Assembly (NCBI GenBank): GCA_051024685.1
Contig: JAZHPA010000026.1
Span: 1 to 37,914, forward strand
Source of the DNA: UBA12545 sp051024685
GTDB lineage: Bacteria > Bacillota > DSM-521 > Neomoorellales > Neomoorellaceae
DNA length: 37,914 nt
Reading direction: 5' to 3'
Positions 1 through 9,200 of the stretch are shown piece by piece. Position numbers and translations under genes: made by a program. Numbering within the stretch: the first letter of the stretch is position 1; every line of letters begins with the position of its first letter. A model generated the notes under the pieces. That model worked only from the letters and a program-made list of their open reading frames with translations. It did no database searches and was not told where the DNA came from.

Positions 1-23
1 CCGGCAACTGAGACAGGAGGTCG

Positions 24-129
24 AATTTGCCGGGAAGCCTGCCGGAGCCTTGAGCCAAGCGCTAGTTTGGCCCGCGATGGTTTCCGGAGCGAGCGAAAGC
101 CAAGCAGGCCTGGGATCAAAACTGGGGAT
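24..129 (+). repeat. 106-bp dispersed repeat, left copy
   Basis: This segment matches the reverse complement of 37914-37809 at 103 of 106 positions (mismatches at 71, 77 and 85); the match stops abruptly after 129. It is not coding in any convincing frame. It contains complementary segments: GCCTGC at 37-42 can pair with GCAGGC at 104-109, and CCAAGC at 55-60 can pair with GTTTGG at 65-70 around a four-base loop or, alternatively, GTTTGG with the second CCAAGC at 100-105. A diverged partial copy lies at 6232-6274. It looks like an intergenic, possibly structured, multicopy element. The remaining bases to 306 hold no gene I can support. Confidence 0.85.
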
Positions 130-306
130 ACGTCAGTGGCTTCTTCCCTTGTGCTCATCTGCCCTCAAGTTCCAGTATATCATGGGGCAAGCCAAAAGCA
201 ACAATTTTTGCCCCGGTGAGGGCATTCTTGAGGCGTTGAGGAGGTAGCGCCCGGGCACTTTGCTTTTTTGTTCCAGGTTGGCATTGTGGAGGGGTCATCC
301 AGAGGC

Positions 307-720
307 TTATTCTCCCATCACTTTGATAATGGCTCTTTTTCTCCTTTGGCCGTCGAACTCGGCATAGTAAATTTGCTGCCAGGGACCCAGATCTAATTTC
401 CCTTTGGTCACCGGCACGATTACTTGATGGTGAACAAGGATGCTTTTCAGGTGCGCGTCCCCGTTGTCCTCTCCCGTCCGGTGGTGACGGTAGGGCTTGC
501 CATAAGGGGCCAACTTCTCAAGCATTTCGTCTATGTCCTGGATGATGCCGGGTTCATCATCATTGACGTATACTCCTGCAGTGATGTGCATGGCGGACAC
601 CAGGGCCATACCCTCTTGAATGCCGCTTTCTTCCACGGCCTTTTCCACTTCGCCCGTAATATTAATATACTCGCGGCGCTGGGCGGTATTAAACCAGAGA
701 TATTTGGTGTACGATTTCAT
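307..720 (-). CDS. yjbQ: YjbQ/UPF0047 family protein
   Basis: The 137-residue product matches the YjbQ (UPF0047) family in length and landmarks: an N-terminal segment leading to ITGEVEKAVEESGI, the central H-ITAGVYVNDDEPG stretch, the HHRTGEDNGDAHLKSILVHH block with its conserved histidines, and a C-terminal LGPWQQIYYAEFDGQRRKR. Some family members have secondary thiamine-phosphate synthase activity in vitro; the cellular role is unsettled. The ATG is preceded by a strong GGAGGG ribosome site. It lies 45 bp downstream of the ComK-like gene on the same strand, so the two are probably cotranscribed. Family assignment is firm, function is not. Confidence 0.9.
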   Translation of the reverse strand: MKSYTKYLWFNTAQRREYINITGEVEKAVEESGIQEGMALVSAMHITAGVYVNDDEPGIIQDIDEMLEKLAPYGKPYRHHRTGEDNGDAHLKSILVHHQVIVPVTKGKLDLGPWQQIYYAEFDGQRRKRAIIKVMGE

Positions 721-765
721 GTTTCAGATCCCTCCTGCAGAAATAATAGCCTTGGTAGAGGCCTG

Positions 766-1323
766 TTATTCAGGCTGGCCGTCAGGATAAAAAGGATTAA
801 TGGGCGGGGGTTCTGGATTCCGGGATAACTCCTTGAATAACTTCAGGCTCCGGCGCCAGATCTTGTTGGCCTCCATGAGCCGCAGCTCCAGGCTGCCCAT
901 TTTGAGCAGGCACCCCAGGCGCTGACCGCCGGCCAGCACCAGGCTGGTGCGGAAATCCCCTTCTTCTTTTTTCTCCCAGGAGACTATTTTCTGGAGCACG
1001 ACGTAACCTATGCCCCCCTGGTCGCGAAAGAGGGGGCGCCGGACGGGCAGGGCCACCAGGGTCATGTGCGGCCCTAAAACAATGGGCGGAGCATGCCGCC
1101 GGCCTCCCGCCTGCCATGCGCTTGAGGACTGGCGGGGGCTCATGGCCAGGAAGTCCATGATGTTTTTGACAACCGTCTTGATGCGGTTCTTTACCTCGAA
1201 CTTACGTCCGTCTTCCAGCCATACTTCGGTGTAGTTTCCCCCATCACTGCCGTAAACCGGAACGAGGCAGGTTAAGAGCGCCAGTTCCTTATCCCTGAGC
1301 CAGGTGTAGTCTGAAGCATTCAT
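766..1323 (-). CDS. ComK-like competence regulator family protein
   Basis: This 185-residue protein is close in length to Bacillus ComK (192 residues) and shows the family's order of motifs: an N-terminal ALLTCLVPVYG, a middle IKTVVKNIMDFLAMS followed by a charged linker, then APPIVLGPHMTLVALPVRRP (compare KPPI.VDP....FLFPT in ComK), an aromatic/hydrophobic stretch GIGYVVLQKIVSWE, a strand ending LAGGQRL (compare FSNGK) and a final KMGSLELRLMEANKI. ComK is a DNA-binding activator of DNA-uptake genes in Bacillus. The alignment is by eye and identity is low, so a different regulatory role is possible. The ATG has a GGGAGGTG ribosome site seven bases upstream. It is probably first in an operon with yjbQ. 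Confidence 0.55.
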   Translation of the reverse strand: MNASDYTWLRDKELALLTCLVPVYGSDGGNYTEVWLEDGRKFEVKNRIKTVVKNIMDFLAMSPRQSSSAWQAGGRRHAPPIVLGPHMTLVALPVRRPLFRDQGGIGYVVLQKIVSWEKKEEGDFRTSLVLAGGQRLGCLLKMGSLELRLMEANKIWRRSLKLFKELSRNPEPPPINPFYPDGQPE

Positions 1324-1542
1324 AATAGAACACCTCCCGGCTTAGCGCCCAAAAGTTTGATTGTATTGTAACAACTGACTTTTCAATTATCATTGTCTAC
1401 CACCCTGCCAGGAGCCGTCAAATTATGAAAGCCATGTGTGGAGAATGAAATTATTCGTTTTCGGCCGCTAAAGGACTTTTCCTTTCAGGGATGTCACCGG
1501 GTTACGCAGATTTAGACAGGGATGCATGCTGTTTTGCGGGAA

Positions 1543-2028
1543 TTATCTTTGTTCCTCCAGCCATTCATGCACCTTCTGCAGGCCGGTACCTGTCAGCCGC
1601 CACCTCTTGCCTTCCTGGGCCACCCAGCCTTCCTTTTTGGCGCGCTGGAGGTAAGTAGTGAGGCTGTTGATGGTGCTGGTTTTCTCCCGCAGGTCTTCTT
1701 TAAGGACCCGGCGGAGGTCTTCGTTGGTGGGCGATTCTTGGCGGTAATGGTCGCAGTAGTAAACCACCAGGGTGACCAGTTCTTTGTTATTCTGTACTCC
1801 GGCCTTGGAACGGAGCTCGGCAATGGTGGGGATGGACCCGCCGCTCACAGGCCCGGCGTCCTGCACCACCGGAGTGGGCTCTTTTGCTTCTTCGTCATAA
1901 TTCCTCTCCTTTGCGCATTCATGCAAAAGTTCCGATAAATGGTCCCGCAAAACTTCCTTGACGAATTCCTGGTCGCCCTTCAGGACTACTTTGCATCCCC
2001 GGACAACTACTTTGCAGTAAGACTTCAC
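1543..2028 (-). CDS. Hypothetical protein with C-terminal winged-helix-like domain
   Basis: I do not recognise the family. The product is 161 residues from the GTG at 2028, chosen because GGGAGGTG sits six bases before it; a GTG three codons earlier has no room for a ribosome site. The N-terminal 35 residues contain two hydrophobic CKVVV-type strands and a charged helix. A Pro/Gly-rich linker follows. The last 80 residues alternate helices and end in LQRAKKEGWVAQEGKRWRLTGTG, which has the look of a winged-helix recognition helix plus wing. A DNA-binding role is an inference. Its promoter overlaps a TGGTAA palindrome, which would fit autoregulation. Confidence 0.6.
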   Translation of the reverse strand: MKSYCKVVVRGCKVVLKGDQEFVKEVLRDHLSELLHECAKERNYDEEAKEPTPVVQDAGPVSGGSIPTIAELRSKAGVQNNKELVTLVVYYCDHYRQESPTNEDLRRVLKEDLREKTSTINSLTTYLQRAKKEGWVAQEGKRWRLTGTGLQKVHEWLEEQR

Positions 2029-2043
2029 CGGTTTCACCTCCCA

Positions 2044-2103
2044 TTACCATTTAAGGTTTAGTTTTTCTGGTAATAGCTTACCAATGATTCGTGCGCTTGT
2101 CAA
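2044..2103 (-). promoter_or_regulatory. Sigma-A-type promoter with overlapping TGGTAA palindrome
   Basis: On the minus strand there is TTGACA (2103-2098), a 17-bp spacer and TAAGCT (2080-2075). The -10 lies inside the palindrome TGGTAAGCTATTACCA (2083-2068). A third TGGTAA half-site at 2049-2044 lies just before the ribosome site of the gene starting at 2028. An inverted repeat on the -10 plus an extra half-site downstream is the usual layout of a repressor operator. The regulator is unknown. Confidence 0.6.
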
Positions 2104-2412
2104 TATACTTCTGCAATTACAAACAAATACTCCTGCACTTTGGTTTGTCTCTGTAAGAATTAGGTGCACGAGGCACACATTATGTGAGTTTTGTGCCATG
2201 AGACCAAAGATTACTTAGACATGTGTGAACTGCGTTGCGTGAAGATATGCAGGAGGGCGTTCTGCAGATCGGCAGCATCGGGGATACCCTGTTGGGACGA
2301 AGGCTGTGTGGGGGCGGGAAGCGGTGAACGGGCGGACGTGCATCTATGGCAGGCCTTCCACGCATAAGATTTGGCGTGACCGGGAAAGGGCCGCCGGGAG
2401 CCGCGCCCGCGC
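2104..2412. other. Intergenic region with two-tier hairpin
   Basis: No convincing gene is present between the addA stop and the promoter of the winged-helix gene. The segment 2138-2209 can fold: CTTTGGT (2138-2144) pairs with ACCAAAG (2203-2209), the stem continues with CTC (2149-2151) and GAG (2200-2202) across a bulge, and GGCACA (2172-2177) pairs with TGTGCC (2192-2197) inside. There is no T-run, so it is not an ordinary terminator. The GC-rich part from 2260 to 2412 shows nothing I can name. Confidence 0.4.
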
Positions 2413-5400
2413 TCACGGACAGCGGACGGCTGTTTCCGGGCCGAAGAAATAGAGGTATTTGTCCTTGACTTGCTGCCGGTAGATGGCCTCGACGGCCAGG
2501 CTGTATATGTTTAACTGCGGCATGTAGTATTCCACTACTTTGTGTAGGGAGCCCGGCTCTACCCGGTCCGTCTTGTAATCGATCAGCAGCCAGCCGTCAC
2601 CCTCGTCTGCCAGGCAGTCGATGATCCCCTGGACTACTATTGTTTCCGCCGTTCCTTCCTCTTTCAACTCGGGATAGAGTTCGGCGGCGGGTAGGCCGAG
2701 GGTGAAGGGGACCTCGCGCCGGACACTCCTCGCCGTCAGGAGGCGACGGCCGAGGTCTGTTTTAAAGAAGTTGGCGATCTTGGAACAGGACACCGCGGCG
2801 GCCTGTTCGGGGGTGAGGATTTCCCGTTCCACCAGGGCCTGCACCTGCCGGGCAATGCCGGTCGGCTCCAGGTCACCCCTGAGGTCCAGGTGTTGCATAA
2901 CGAGGTGGAAGGCACTGCCCACTTCCACGGGAGAAAGCTTCTCTGTCTCCACGACAAAGCGCGGCTGCCTGGTGACGCGGGGCAAGTAAGGACGTACCGT
3001 TACCTCCTCGGCGGAGAAGAGCTCTTCGCCGGGCCTCTTAACGTCGCTGACCGCTACTTTGGCCGGTCTGGATATGCAGGCGCGGTAGGGGTAGCTCCAG
3101 TCCAAGGCGCGGACGACCTCCTCCCGGCAAGGGCCGGTCACGGGTATGGGTTCCAGCCGCAGGAGGGCCGGGAGGGCGCCCGGCGTTCCCCCGGCCTCCG
3201 GCTCCTCCGGCCCGGCAAGGTCCCGGGTGCCCCACAGGTGTATTTCCCAGGAGGAGGGGTCCTGGAGCAGGGCGGGCGATGCACCCGGACGGCCGGCCCT
3301 GCGGCGTATTTTTTCCCCGTCGCGGTGGCGGGCCAAGGCGGGGAGGATCCAGTCGAGGTAGGACCGGGCCGACGCCAGGGAGGACGCCGGGAGCTGTATG
3401 TCCTCCGAACCCGACCGGCGGCACAGGCCGCGCAGGGCCTCCTCCCCTCCCCGCATGCTTCCCACCAGGATGAGTTTTTCCCGGGCGCGGGTCATGGCCA
3501 CGTAGAGAATGCGCATCTCCTCGGCCAGGGCTTCCCTTTTCAGGCGGTCCCGCACGGCAAGGTGCAGCAGCGTGGGATAGGCCAGCCTTTTTTCGGGGTC
3601 CACCCACTCTAAACCCAGGCCCAGTTCTTTATGGATCAGGGTGCTCTGGTACAAGTCCCTGAAATTAAACCGGCTGCCTAGGCCGGCCACGATGACCACC
3701 GGGAATTCCAGGCCCTTGCTCTTGTGGACGCTCATCAGGCGCACCACGTTTTCCTTTTCCCCCAGGGGCTGAGCCTCGGCCAGGTCCTCCCCGCTTTCCA
3801 TGAGCCGGTCGATAAAGCGTAAGAAACCGAAAAGGCCGCGCAGGGAGGTTTGTTCGTACTGGCGGGCCCGGTCTATAAGGGCGCGCAGGTTCGCCTGGCG
3901 CTGCCGGCCGCCCGGTAGCCCCCCTGCCCAGTCGTAGTAGCCGGTTTGGCGGAAGATGGTCCATATGAGGTCCGAAAGTTTGCCCCGGCGGGCCAGGGTG
4001 CGCCAGGATTCGAGTTTTTGCCAGAAGGCGGCCAGGCGTTCGGCCAGAAGGCCCTGCCCGGACCGGATCTCCGCCAGGACCGCTTCGGCAAATTCTTCCC
4101 CGGGGTGCGCAATGCGGATCCGCGCCAGGTCACCGGCCTTCAGGCCCACCAGGGGGGAGCGCAGCACGGCGGTCAGGGGGATGTCCTGGTAAGGGTTGTC
4201 GATGAGTTGCAGGAGGGCCAGCATGGTGGCCACCTCTGGGGAGCTGAAGTAACCCTCCCCGGTGTCCGCGTAGACGGGAATCCCCGCCCGGGCCAGCTCT
4301 TCCAGGAAAATCCCGCTCTTCCCCCGCGTGGAGCGCAGGAGCACGGCTATGTCGCGGTAAGCCGGCGGCCGGTAAGAGCCGCTTTCCGGGTCCCAGATTT
4401 TGGAGTGCTGCACCAGCTCCCGTATACGGCGGGCCACCAGGCGGGCTTCGGCCTGGACGGCTTCCAGCTCCTCTATTTCCGTAGTCCCGGCCTCGGGTTC
4501 GACGGCCGGGGCTTCTCCAGTCCCGTCTTCCAGGTCGAGGAGGTGAACTTCCACCGGCCCGGCGGATTCTTCTCCTCCTCTGGGGTAGCGGGCCCCGGGC
4601 CGCAGTTCGGCGGCGGCGTCGTACTCCAGCTCCCCTACCCCGGCGGTCATGATCTGGCGGAAGAGAAAGTTCACGGCATGCAGGATTTCGGGCCGGCTGC
4701 GGAAGTTGACGGTCAGGTCCACGCGGCGCCGGCGGCTGCCGGGATCACGGTCGTAGGTGAGGTATTTTTCGAGGAAGAGACTCGGTTCGGCCCAGCGGAA
4801 GCGGTAGATGCTCTGTTTGACGTCCCCTATGAGGACCAGGTTGGGCCGCTCCCCATCCTGGCGGGAAACCAACCGGAGGATAATTTCCTGGAGGGCGTTG
4901 ATATCCTGGTACTCGTCCACCAGGACCTCGACGAAGTAGTCCTGCAGTTCCCGGGCCAGGGCAGAAGGCACCAGGTGGCCGGGCCGGGCCTCCGGGGCCA
5001 GCAAGAGCCGGAGGCAGTAGTGCTCCAGGTCACCAAAGTCCACCAGGCCCTGACGCTGTTTGGCTTCCTGGTAGGCCTGTCCGAAGTCCAGGACTACCTG
5101 GACCAGCTCCTCCACCACCGGAGCCAGGTCCTGGAGGGCGGCCAGGACAGCGGCCGAGGTGTGGCTGAAGTAGGTTTCCTGCCAGGAGCGTATTCTGTCT
5201 TTGTAATCCTGACGCAGGGCCTGCACCTGCTCCTTAAGGTCCGGGTCCACGACCGGGGGGCACCGTTTGAGCTGGGCGAAGGCGATGCTTTGACCGGCCC
5301 GGCAAAAATCGTCCCAGGACTTCCGGCTGGCCCGGTATAAATGCTCTAACTGGCTCAGGTCATCCTGCAGGGCCTCCAGGTATGATGCAGGACCTTGAGG

Positions 5401-6132
5401 GCTTCGGGCCAGGGCGAGGGCTTCTTCCCCTTCGGCTATAAGTCCCTTGATTTCCAGGGCCAGGCTCTCCTTCAAGGCCTGCACCCAGGGGAGTTCGTCC
5501 AGGGCGGCCGGGGATGAAGCATTCCTGTAGCTGTCCAGGATGTTCTGCAGCCACGACCGGGGCCAGGGATGGGTGCGGGAAAAGTTGTAAAGGCGCAGGA
5601 TGAGGTCCTGGAGGAGGCGGTCGTCTCGCTGGCCGCCGAAGGAATCCACCAGGCGGCCGAAGGAGGACCGGTTTTCCAAGGCCAGGGCGTAGCGGTCTTC
5701 CAGGACCTGTTCCAGTATTTCCTGGCGGAGCAGGGAAGCCTCTATTTCCCCCATGACGCGGAAGGAAGGGGTCAGCTGGAGCAGGTAGAAGTACTGGCGC
5801 AGGAGGTCCAGACAGAAGGAATGAAGGGTGGTGATGCTGGCCTTCTCCAGGAGGAGGAGCTGCCGCCGGAGATGGCCCGAATGGGGATTCTGGGCCAGGG
5901 CCCGGCTCAACGCGCTCCCGATACGCTCCCGCATTTCGGCAGCCGCCGCCTGGGTAAAAGTGACCACCAGGAGCCGGTCGATGTCCGTATTTTCCCGGGT
6001 ATCGGTAAGGCGCTCGATTACCCGCTGTACCAGCACGGCGGTCTTCCCTGCTCCCGCAGACGCGGAGATGAGGAGGTTGCAGTCTTTGGTCTCGATGGCT
6101 TCCCTCTGCTCTGTGGTCCAGTTCCCTTTCAC
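2413..6132 (-). CDS. addA: ATP-dependent helicase/nuclease subunit A (AddA)
   Basis: AddA is the 3'-5' UvrD-like helicase and one of two nucleases of the AddAB complex, which resects double-strand breaks up to a Chi-like site and prepares ends for RecA. The 1239 residues match the usual length. Visible are Walker A SASAGAGKT (about 23-31), helicase motif II VDEYQDINALQ (about 405), GDVKQSIYRFRWAEP just after it, VNFRSR, MSVHKSKGLEFPVV (about 800), LYVAMTRAREKL, and the C-terminal RecB-type nuclease with QGIIDCL and LLIDYKTD (about 1184). The GTG start is preceded by GGAGGGGAG. It follows addB after 142 bp, which include a partial copy of the dispersed repeat. Confidence 0.97.
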   Translation of the reverse strand: MKGNWTTEQREAIETKDCNLLISASAGAGKTAVLVQRVIERLTDTRENTDIDRLLVVTFTQAAAAEMRERIGSALSRALAQNPHSGHLRRQLLLLEKASITTLHSFCLDLLRQYFYLLQLTPSFRVMGEIEASLLRQEILEQVLEDRYALALENRSSFGRLVDSFGGQRDDRLLQDLILRLYNFSRTHPWPRSWLQNILDSYRNASSPAALDELPWVQALKESLALEIKGLIAEGEEALALARSPQGPASYLEALQDDLSQLEHLYRASRKSWDDFCRAGQSIAFAQLKRCPPVVDPDLKEQVQALRQDYKDRIRSWQETYFSHTSAAVLAALQDLAPVVEELVQVVLDFGQAYQEAKQRQGLVDFGDLEHYCLRLLLAPEARPGHLVPSALARELQDYFVEVLVDEYQDINALQEIILRLVSRQDGERPNLVLIGDVKQSIYRFRWAEPSLFLEKYLTYDRDPGSRRRRVDLTVNFRSRPEILHAVNFLFRQIMTAGVGELEYDAAAELRPGARYPRGGEESAGPVEVHLLDLEDGTGEAPAVEPEAGTTEIEELEAVQAEARLVARRIRELVQHSKIWDPESGSYRPPAYRDIAVLLRSTRGKSGIFLEELARAGIPVYADTGEGYFSSPEVATMLALLQLIDNPYQDIPLTAVLRSPLVGLKAGDLARIRIAHPGEEFAEAVLAEIRSGQGLLAERLAAFWQKLESWRTLARRGKLSDLIWTIFRQTGYYDWAGGLPGGRQRQANLRALIDRARQYEQTSLRGLFGFLRFIDRLMESGEDLAEAQPLGEKENVVRLMSVHKSKGLEFPVVIVAGLGSRFNFRDLYQSTLIHKELGLGLEWVDPEKRLAYPTLLHLAVRDRLKREALAEEMRILYVAMTRAREKLILVGSMRGGEEALRGLCRRSGSEDIQLPASSLASARSYLDWILPALARHRDGEKIRRRAGRPGASPALLQDPSSWEIHLWGTRDLAGPEEPEAGGTPGALPALLRLEPIPVTGPCREEVVRALDWSYPYRACISRPAKVAVSDVKRPGEELFSAEEVTVRPYLPRVTRQPRFVVETEKLSPVEVGSAFHLVMQHLDLRGDLEPTGIARQVQALVEREILTPEQAAAVSCSKIANFFKTDLGRRLLTARSVRREVPFTLGLPAAELYPELKEEGTAETIVVQGIIDCLADEGDGWLLIDYKTDRVEPGSLHKVVEYYMPQLNIYSLAVEAIYRQQVKDKYLYFFGPETAVRCP

Positions 6133-6231
6133 CCGGTTTCTCCCCTCCTCTATCTTTTAGTGGTTCCCCCGACCGGGAAACGGTGCAGCTCCGGCCGGGG
6201 CATCAGCCTATTCTCAGTTTCTCCTCGGCCG

Positions 6232-6274
6232 GCTTGGCTGGCGCTCGCTCCAAAAACTCTCCCGGGCCAAACTA
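6232..6274 (-). repeat. Diverged partial copy of the terminal repeat
   Basis: This 43-bp stretch, immediately after the addB stop codon, aligns with the core of the end repeats without gaps and with about seven mismatches. Shared blocks are GCTTGGCT, CGCTCGCTCC and CCAAACTA in the same order and spacing as in 37825-37880. It lacks the outer GCCTGC/GCAGGC arms. It separates addB from the promoterless-looking start of addA. Confidence 0.65.
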
Positions 6275-9200
6275 TTACTCGGCCTCGCTGAAAGAGTTTG
6301 ACAGCCGGTCCCAGATGTTCTTGTTATCCAGCTCCGGCAGGAAGCGGTAGCTGCTGCCGGGCAATAAGGGGTCGAAGCCGCAGACCGGCCGGTAGGCGCA
6401 GTACAGGCAAGGGGAGTAGCCCCGCCTGCGGTAGGGCGCTATGTCCACCACCCCCCGGGCGATCTGGCCGCCTATGTCTCGCAGGAGCCGGTGCAGGTGC
6501 CGCCTGAGGGAAAGGAGCTGTTCCCCGGTTACGGTCGCCGACCTGCCGTCAAGGGTCCCGTCCTTTTTGACGCTCACCGGCAGGAAGGGGGAAGCTCCTG
6601 GCAGGTGGTCGTCCATGAGCTTTAGGGCCGGGAGGTGGGCCAGGAGCAGGCCCTTCATTTTAAATTTTTTCAGGAGCTCCTGTTCCACAGAAACTGCTTG
6701 AGACGGTCCCAAGGTCCTGACCAGGGGATTGATGACCGGGAAGTACAGGACCCCTGCAGGCAGGCAGGGCCGGCCGAACAGGTCCTGGCCGTAGGTCAAC
6801 AACACTTCCAGGTAAGTGAAGAGCTGCAGCTTTAAGCCCCAGTAGAGCTCCGGGAGCCTGAGGTCGGTAGGGCCGGACTTGTAGTCCACCACCCGGACCC
6901 AGAGCCCTTCCGGGCCGGGGGCGACGTCCACCCGGTCGATGCGTCCGGAGATCTCCAGTACCCGGCCCCCGGGCAGGGGGATTTCCAGGGGGGGCAGGGG
7001 GCCTTGGCGGCCGAAGGTTAACTCCAGACCGGCAGGTCGAAAGGCGCTGTGCCGGGCCTGCTCGGTGAGGACGGCGGCGGTCTGTTCTACGGTCTGCTGG
7101 AGTTTGCGGGTCAGATAGCGGTAGCGGGCGGTGCTGAGGAGTATCTCGTTCTGCAGCTGGGGAGCCAGTTCGGCCGCAATGCGGCGGCCGAGCTCCCGGC
7201 AGTAGGCGGGTTCCAGTTGCCCCCAGTCCAAGCCCTCTTCTTTTACGGTGGCGGCCAGTTTTTTAAGGGCGGCATGGAAGAACTGTCCCAGGTCCGGGGC
7301 TACTAATTTGTACCGGCGGCGCTCTTTAAGCCTTAAGCCGTGGCCCAGGAAGTGGGAAAAGGGGCAGGCCTGGAAGCTCTCCAGGCGGGAAACGCTGCTC
7401 CTCAGGGTCTCCCCGTACAGGGCCCGGCTTATTTCGGGACTTAAGGGTTCTTCCCGGTTGGTGTAGAAGAGGCCGCTCAGGATGTTTTCCAACCGCGGCC
7501 GGTATGAGGGGTGCTCCCGGGCCCAATTGTACACGTCGAACCACGCCGGGTCAACTTCTTCGCCGTTCTTGAACCGGCGGAGCTGCCCGGCGAGAAAAGA
7601 TAAGGCGGGGCCGGGATGGGCTATGTAGGATAGCGACTGTTCGCCCGGGGACGGTTCCGGGCCTAGAGTCGTTTCCGCCAGGCCGGGGAGCAAGGTCTTT
7701 AAACGGTTTATTACCTGCGAGGGCCTTAGGGCCCTTCCCTCTTCGTCGGCCAGGGCGTAGCTTAAAGTCAGGAGTTCCCGGGAGCGGGTGAGGGCCAGGT
7801 AGATCAGGTGCTGCTCGTCCAGTAGCCGCCTTTCGCCGTACGGGGCCAGGTTGATTCCCTTTTGTTCCAGCTGTTCCCTTTCGGCGTCCTTGAGGAAGCC
7901 GGAAAAAGGGGGCCGGGCGGGAAACACGCCTTCGTTAACCCCCAGGAGGAAGGCCGCCCGTACTTCCGGATGGCGGGATCGGTCCAGGGACACCACCAGC
8001 ACCTGGTCCAGGCCCTGAGGGATTAGACTTAAGCGCTGGCTTTCCAGGCCGGCGGTCAGGATCTGGGCGTATTCCCTCAAGGTTAAGACTTCGTTTCCCA
8101 GGATCTCCACTAACTGCTCCAGGATTTCCGCCACGGCGTCCCAGATCTGGGCGTGTTCTTGGGCCTCGTCCCACCGGCCCGCTTCCATGCCCTGGGAGCG
8201 CCAGGCCTCCAGACGGGTGGGAACGTTTAATTCCAGGAGGAGGTTATACAGGGCTACAGTCATTTCCCGCACGTTTCCGGCCCTGCGCAGGGCGCGGTCA
8301 AAGGGTCCCAGGAAGGACACCACCCGTTCGCGGAGGGCATTAATGCGTTCCAGGTCCGCGGCAGTGTCGGATTCCGGCTCTGCCTCTTCCCCCAGGGTGT
8401 AGTGGAGCCGGTAGGTCCAGGGCCTGCCGTCCATCCAGCGCTCACCGCGGATGCCGTGGGCCAGCACGTAGTTTTCCAGGACGTCCACTTCGTCCCGGGT
8501 GAGGGGTACCAGGTCGGTTTTTAAGAGGCGGAAGAGGGGTTCGTAGGCCCAGTCCTGGTCCACGGTTTCCAGGGCGGCCCGGAGGAGCTCCACCAGGGGA
8601 TGGTGCAGGAGGGGGCGCTTGGCGTCCAGAAAGAAGGGGATCTCGTAGTCGGTGAAGACGTTGACCAGGAGGTCCCGGTAGAGGTCGAGATCCCGCACCA
8701 TTACGGCTACGTCCCGCCAGCGGTATCCCCGGGTGCGGCAGAGGTGGATGATCTCCCGGGCTACCCCCTCCACCTCGGCCCTCCGGTCGGAGGCGGCCAG
8801 GAGGCGCAGATGGGCGACCTTTGCCGGGAAAGGCGGCGCGGCCGGCCGGAAAAAGTTTTGTTCTACGTAGGCCAGGTCGGGAGCCGCAAGGAAGCGCTCC
8901 GGGGTTTCTCGGTCCAGCAGGGTGGGCGGCTCTACGGTTACCCCCAACCGGTGGGCCAGCCCTCTTAGTTTGGCCCAGGTTTCCCTGACGGGGTAAAAGG
9001 GGTCTCCGCCCGGTGAGGCAGATTCTAAGTCCGGGCGTTCCAGGCACAAGGCGACGTGCAGCCGGCGGCTGATTTGCAAGAGGCTTTCCAGCACGGCGTA
9101 TTCCTGGGGGGTGAAGCCGGTGAAGCCGTCCACCCAGATTTCCGCTCCCTGGAGGCTCCTGCTTCGCAGGAGGTTGGCGGCCAAGTGCTCCAGGGTGTCC

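Noticed and set aside
50..247. 65-codon frame near the left end
   Set aside because: Its first part is the dispersed repeat, there is no ribosome site, and the product matches nothing I know.
2180..2416. 78-codon frame overlapping the addA stop
   Set aside because: The GTGA overlap looks like coupling, but the product is Pro/Arg-rich with no structure and crosses the hairpin region.
3946..5340. 464-codon open frame on the plus strand
   Set aside because: It lies wholly antisense to addA, whose motifs are continuous. Long antisense frames are common in GC-rich coding DNA, and the product is Gly/Val/Gln-rich without domains.
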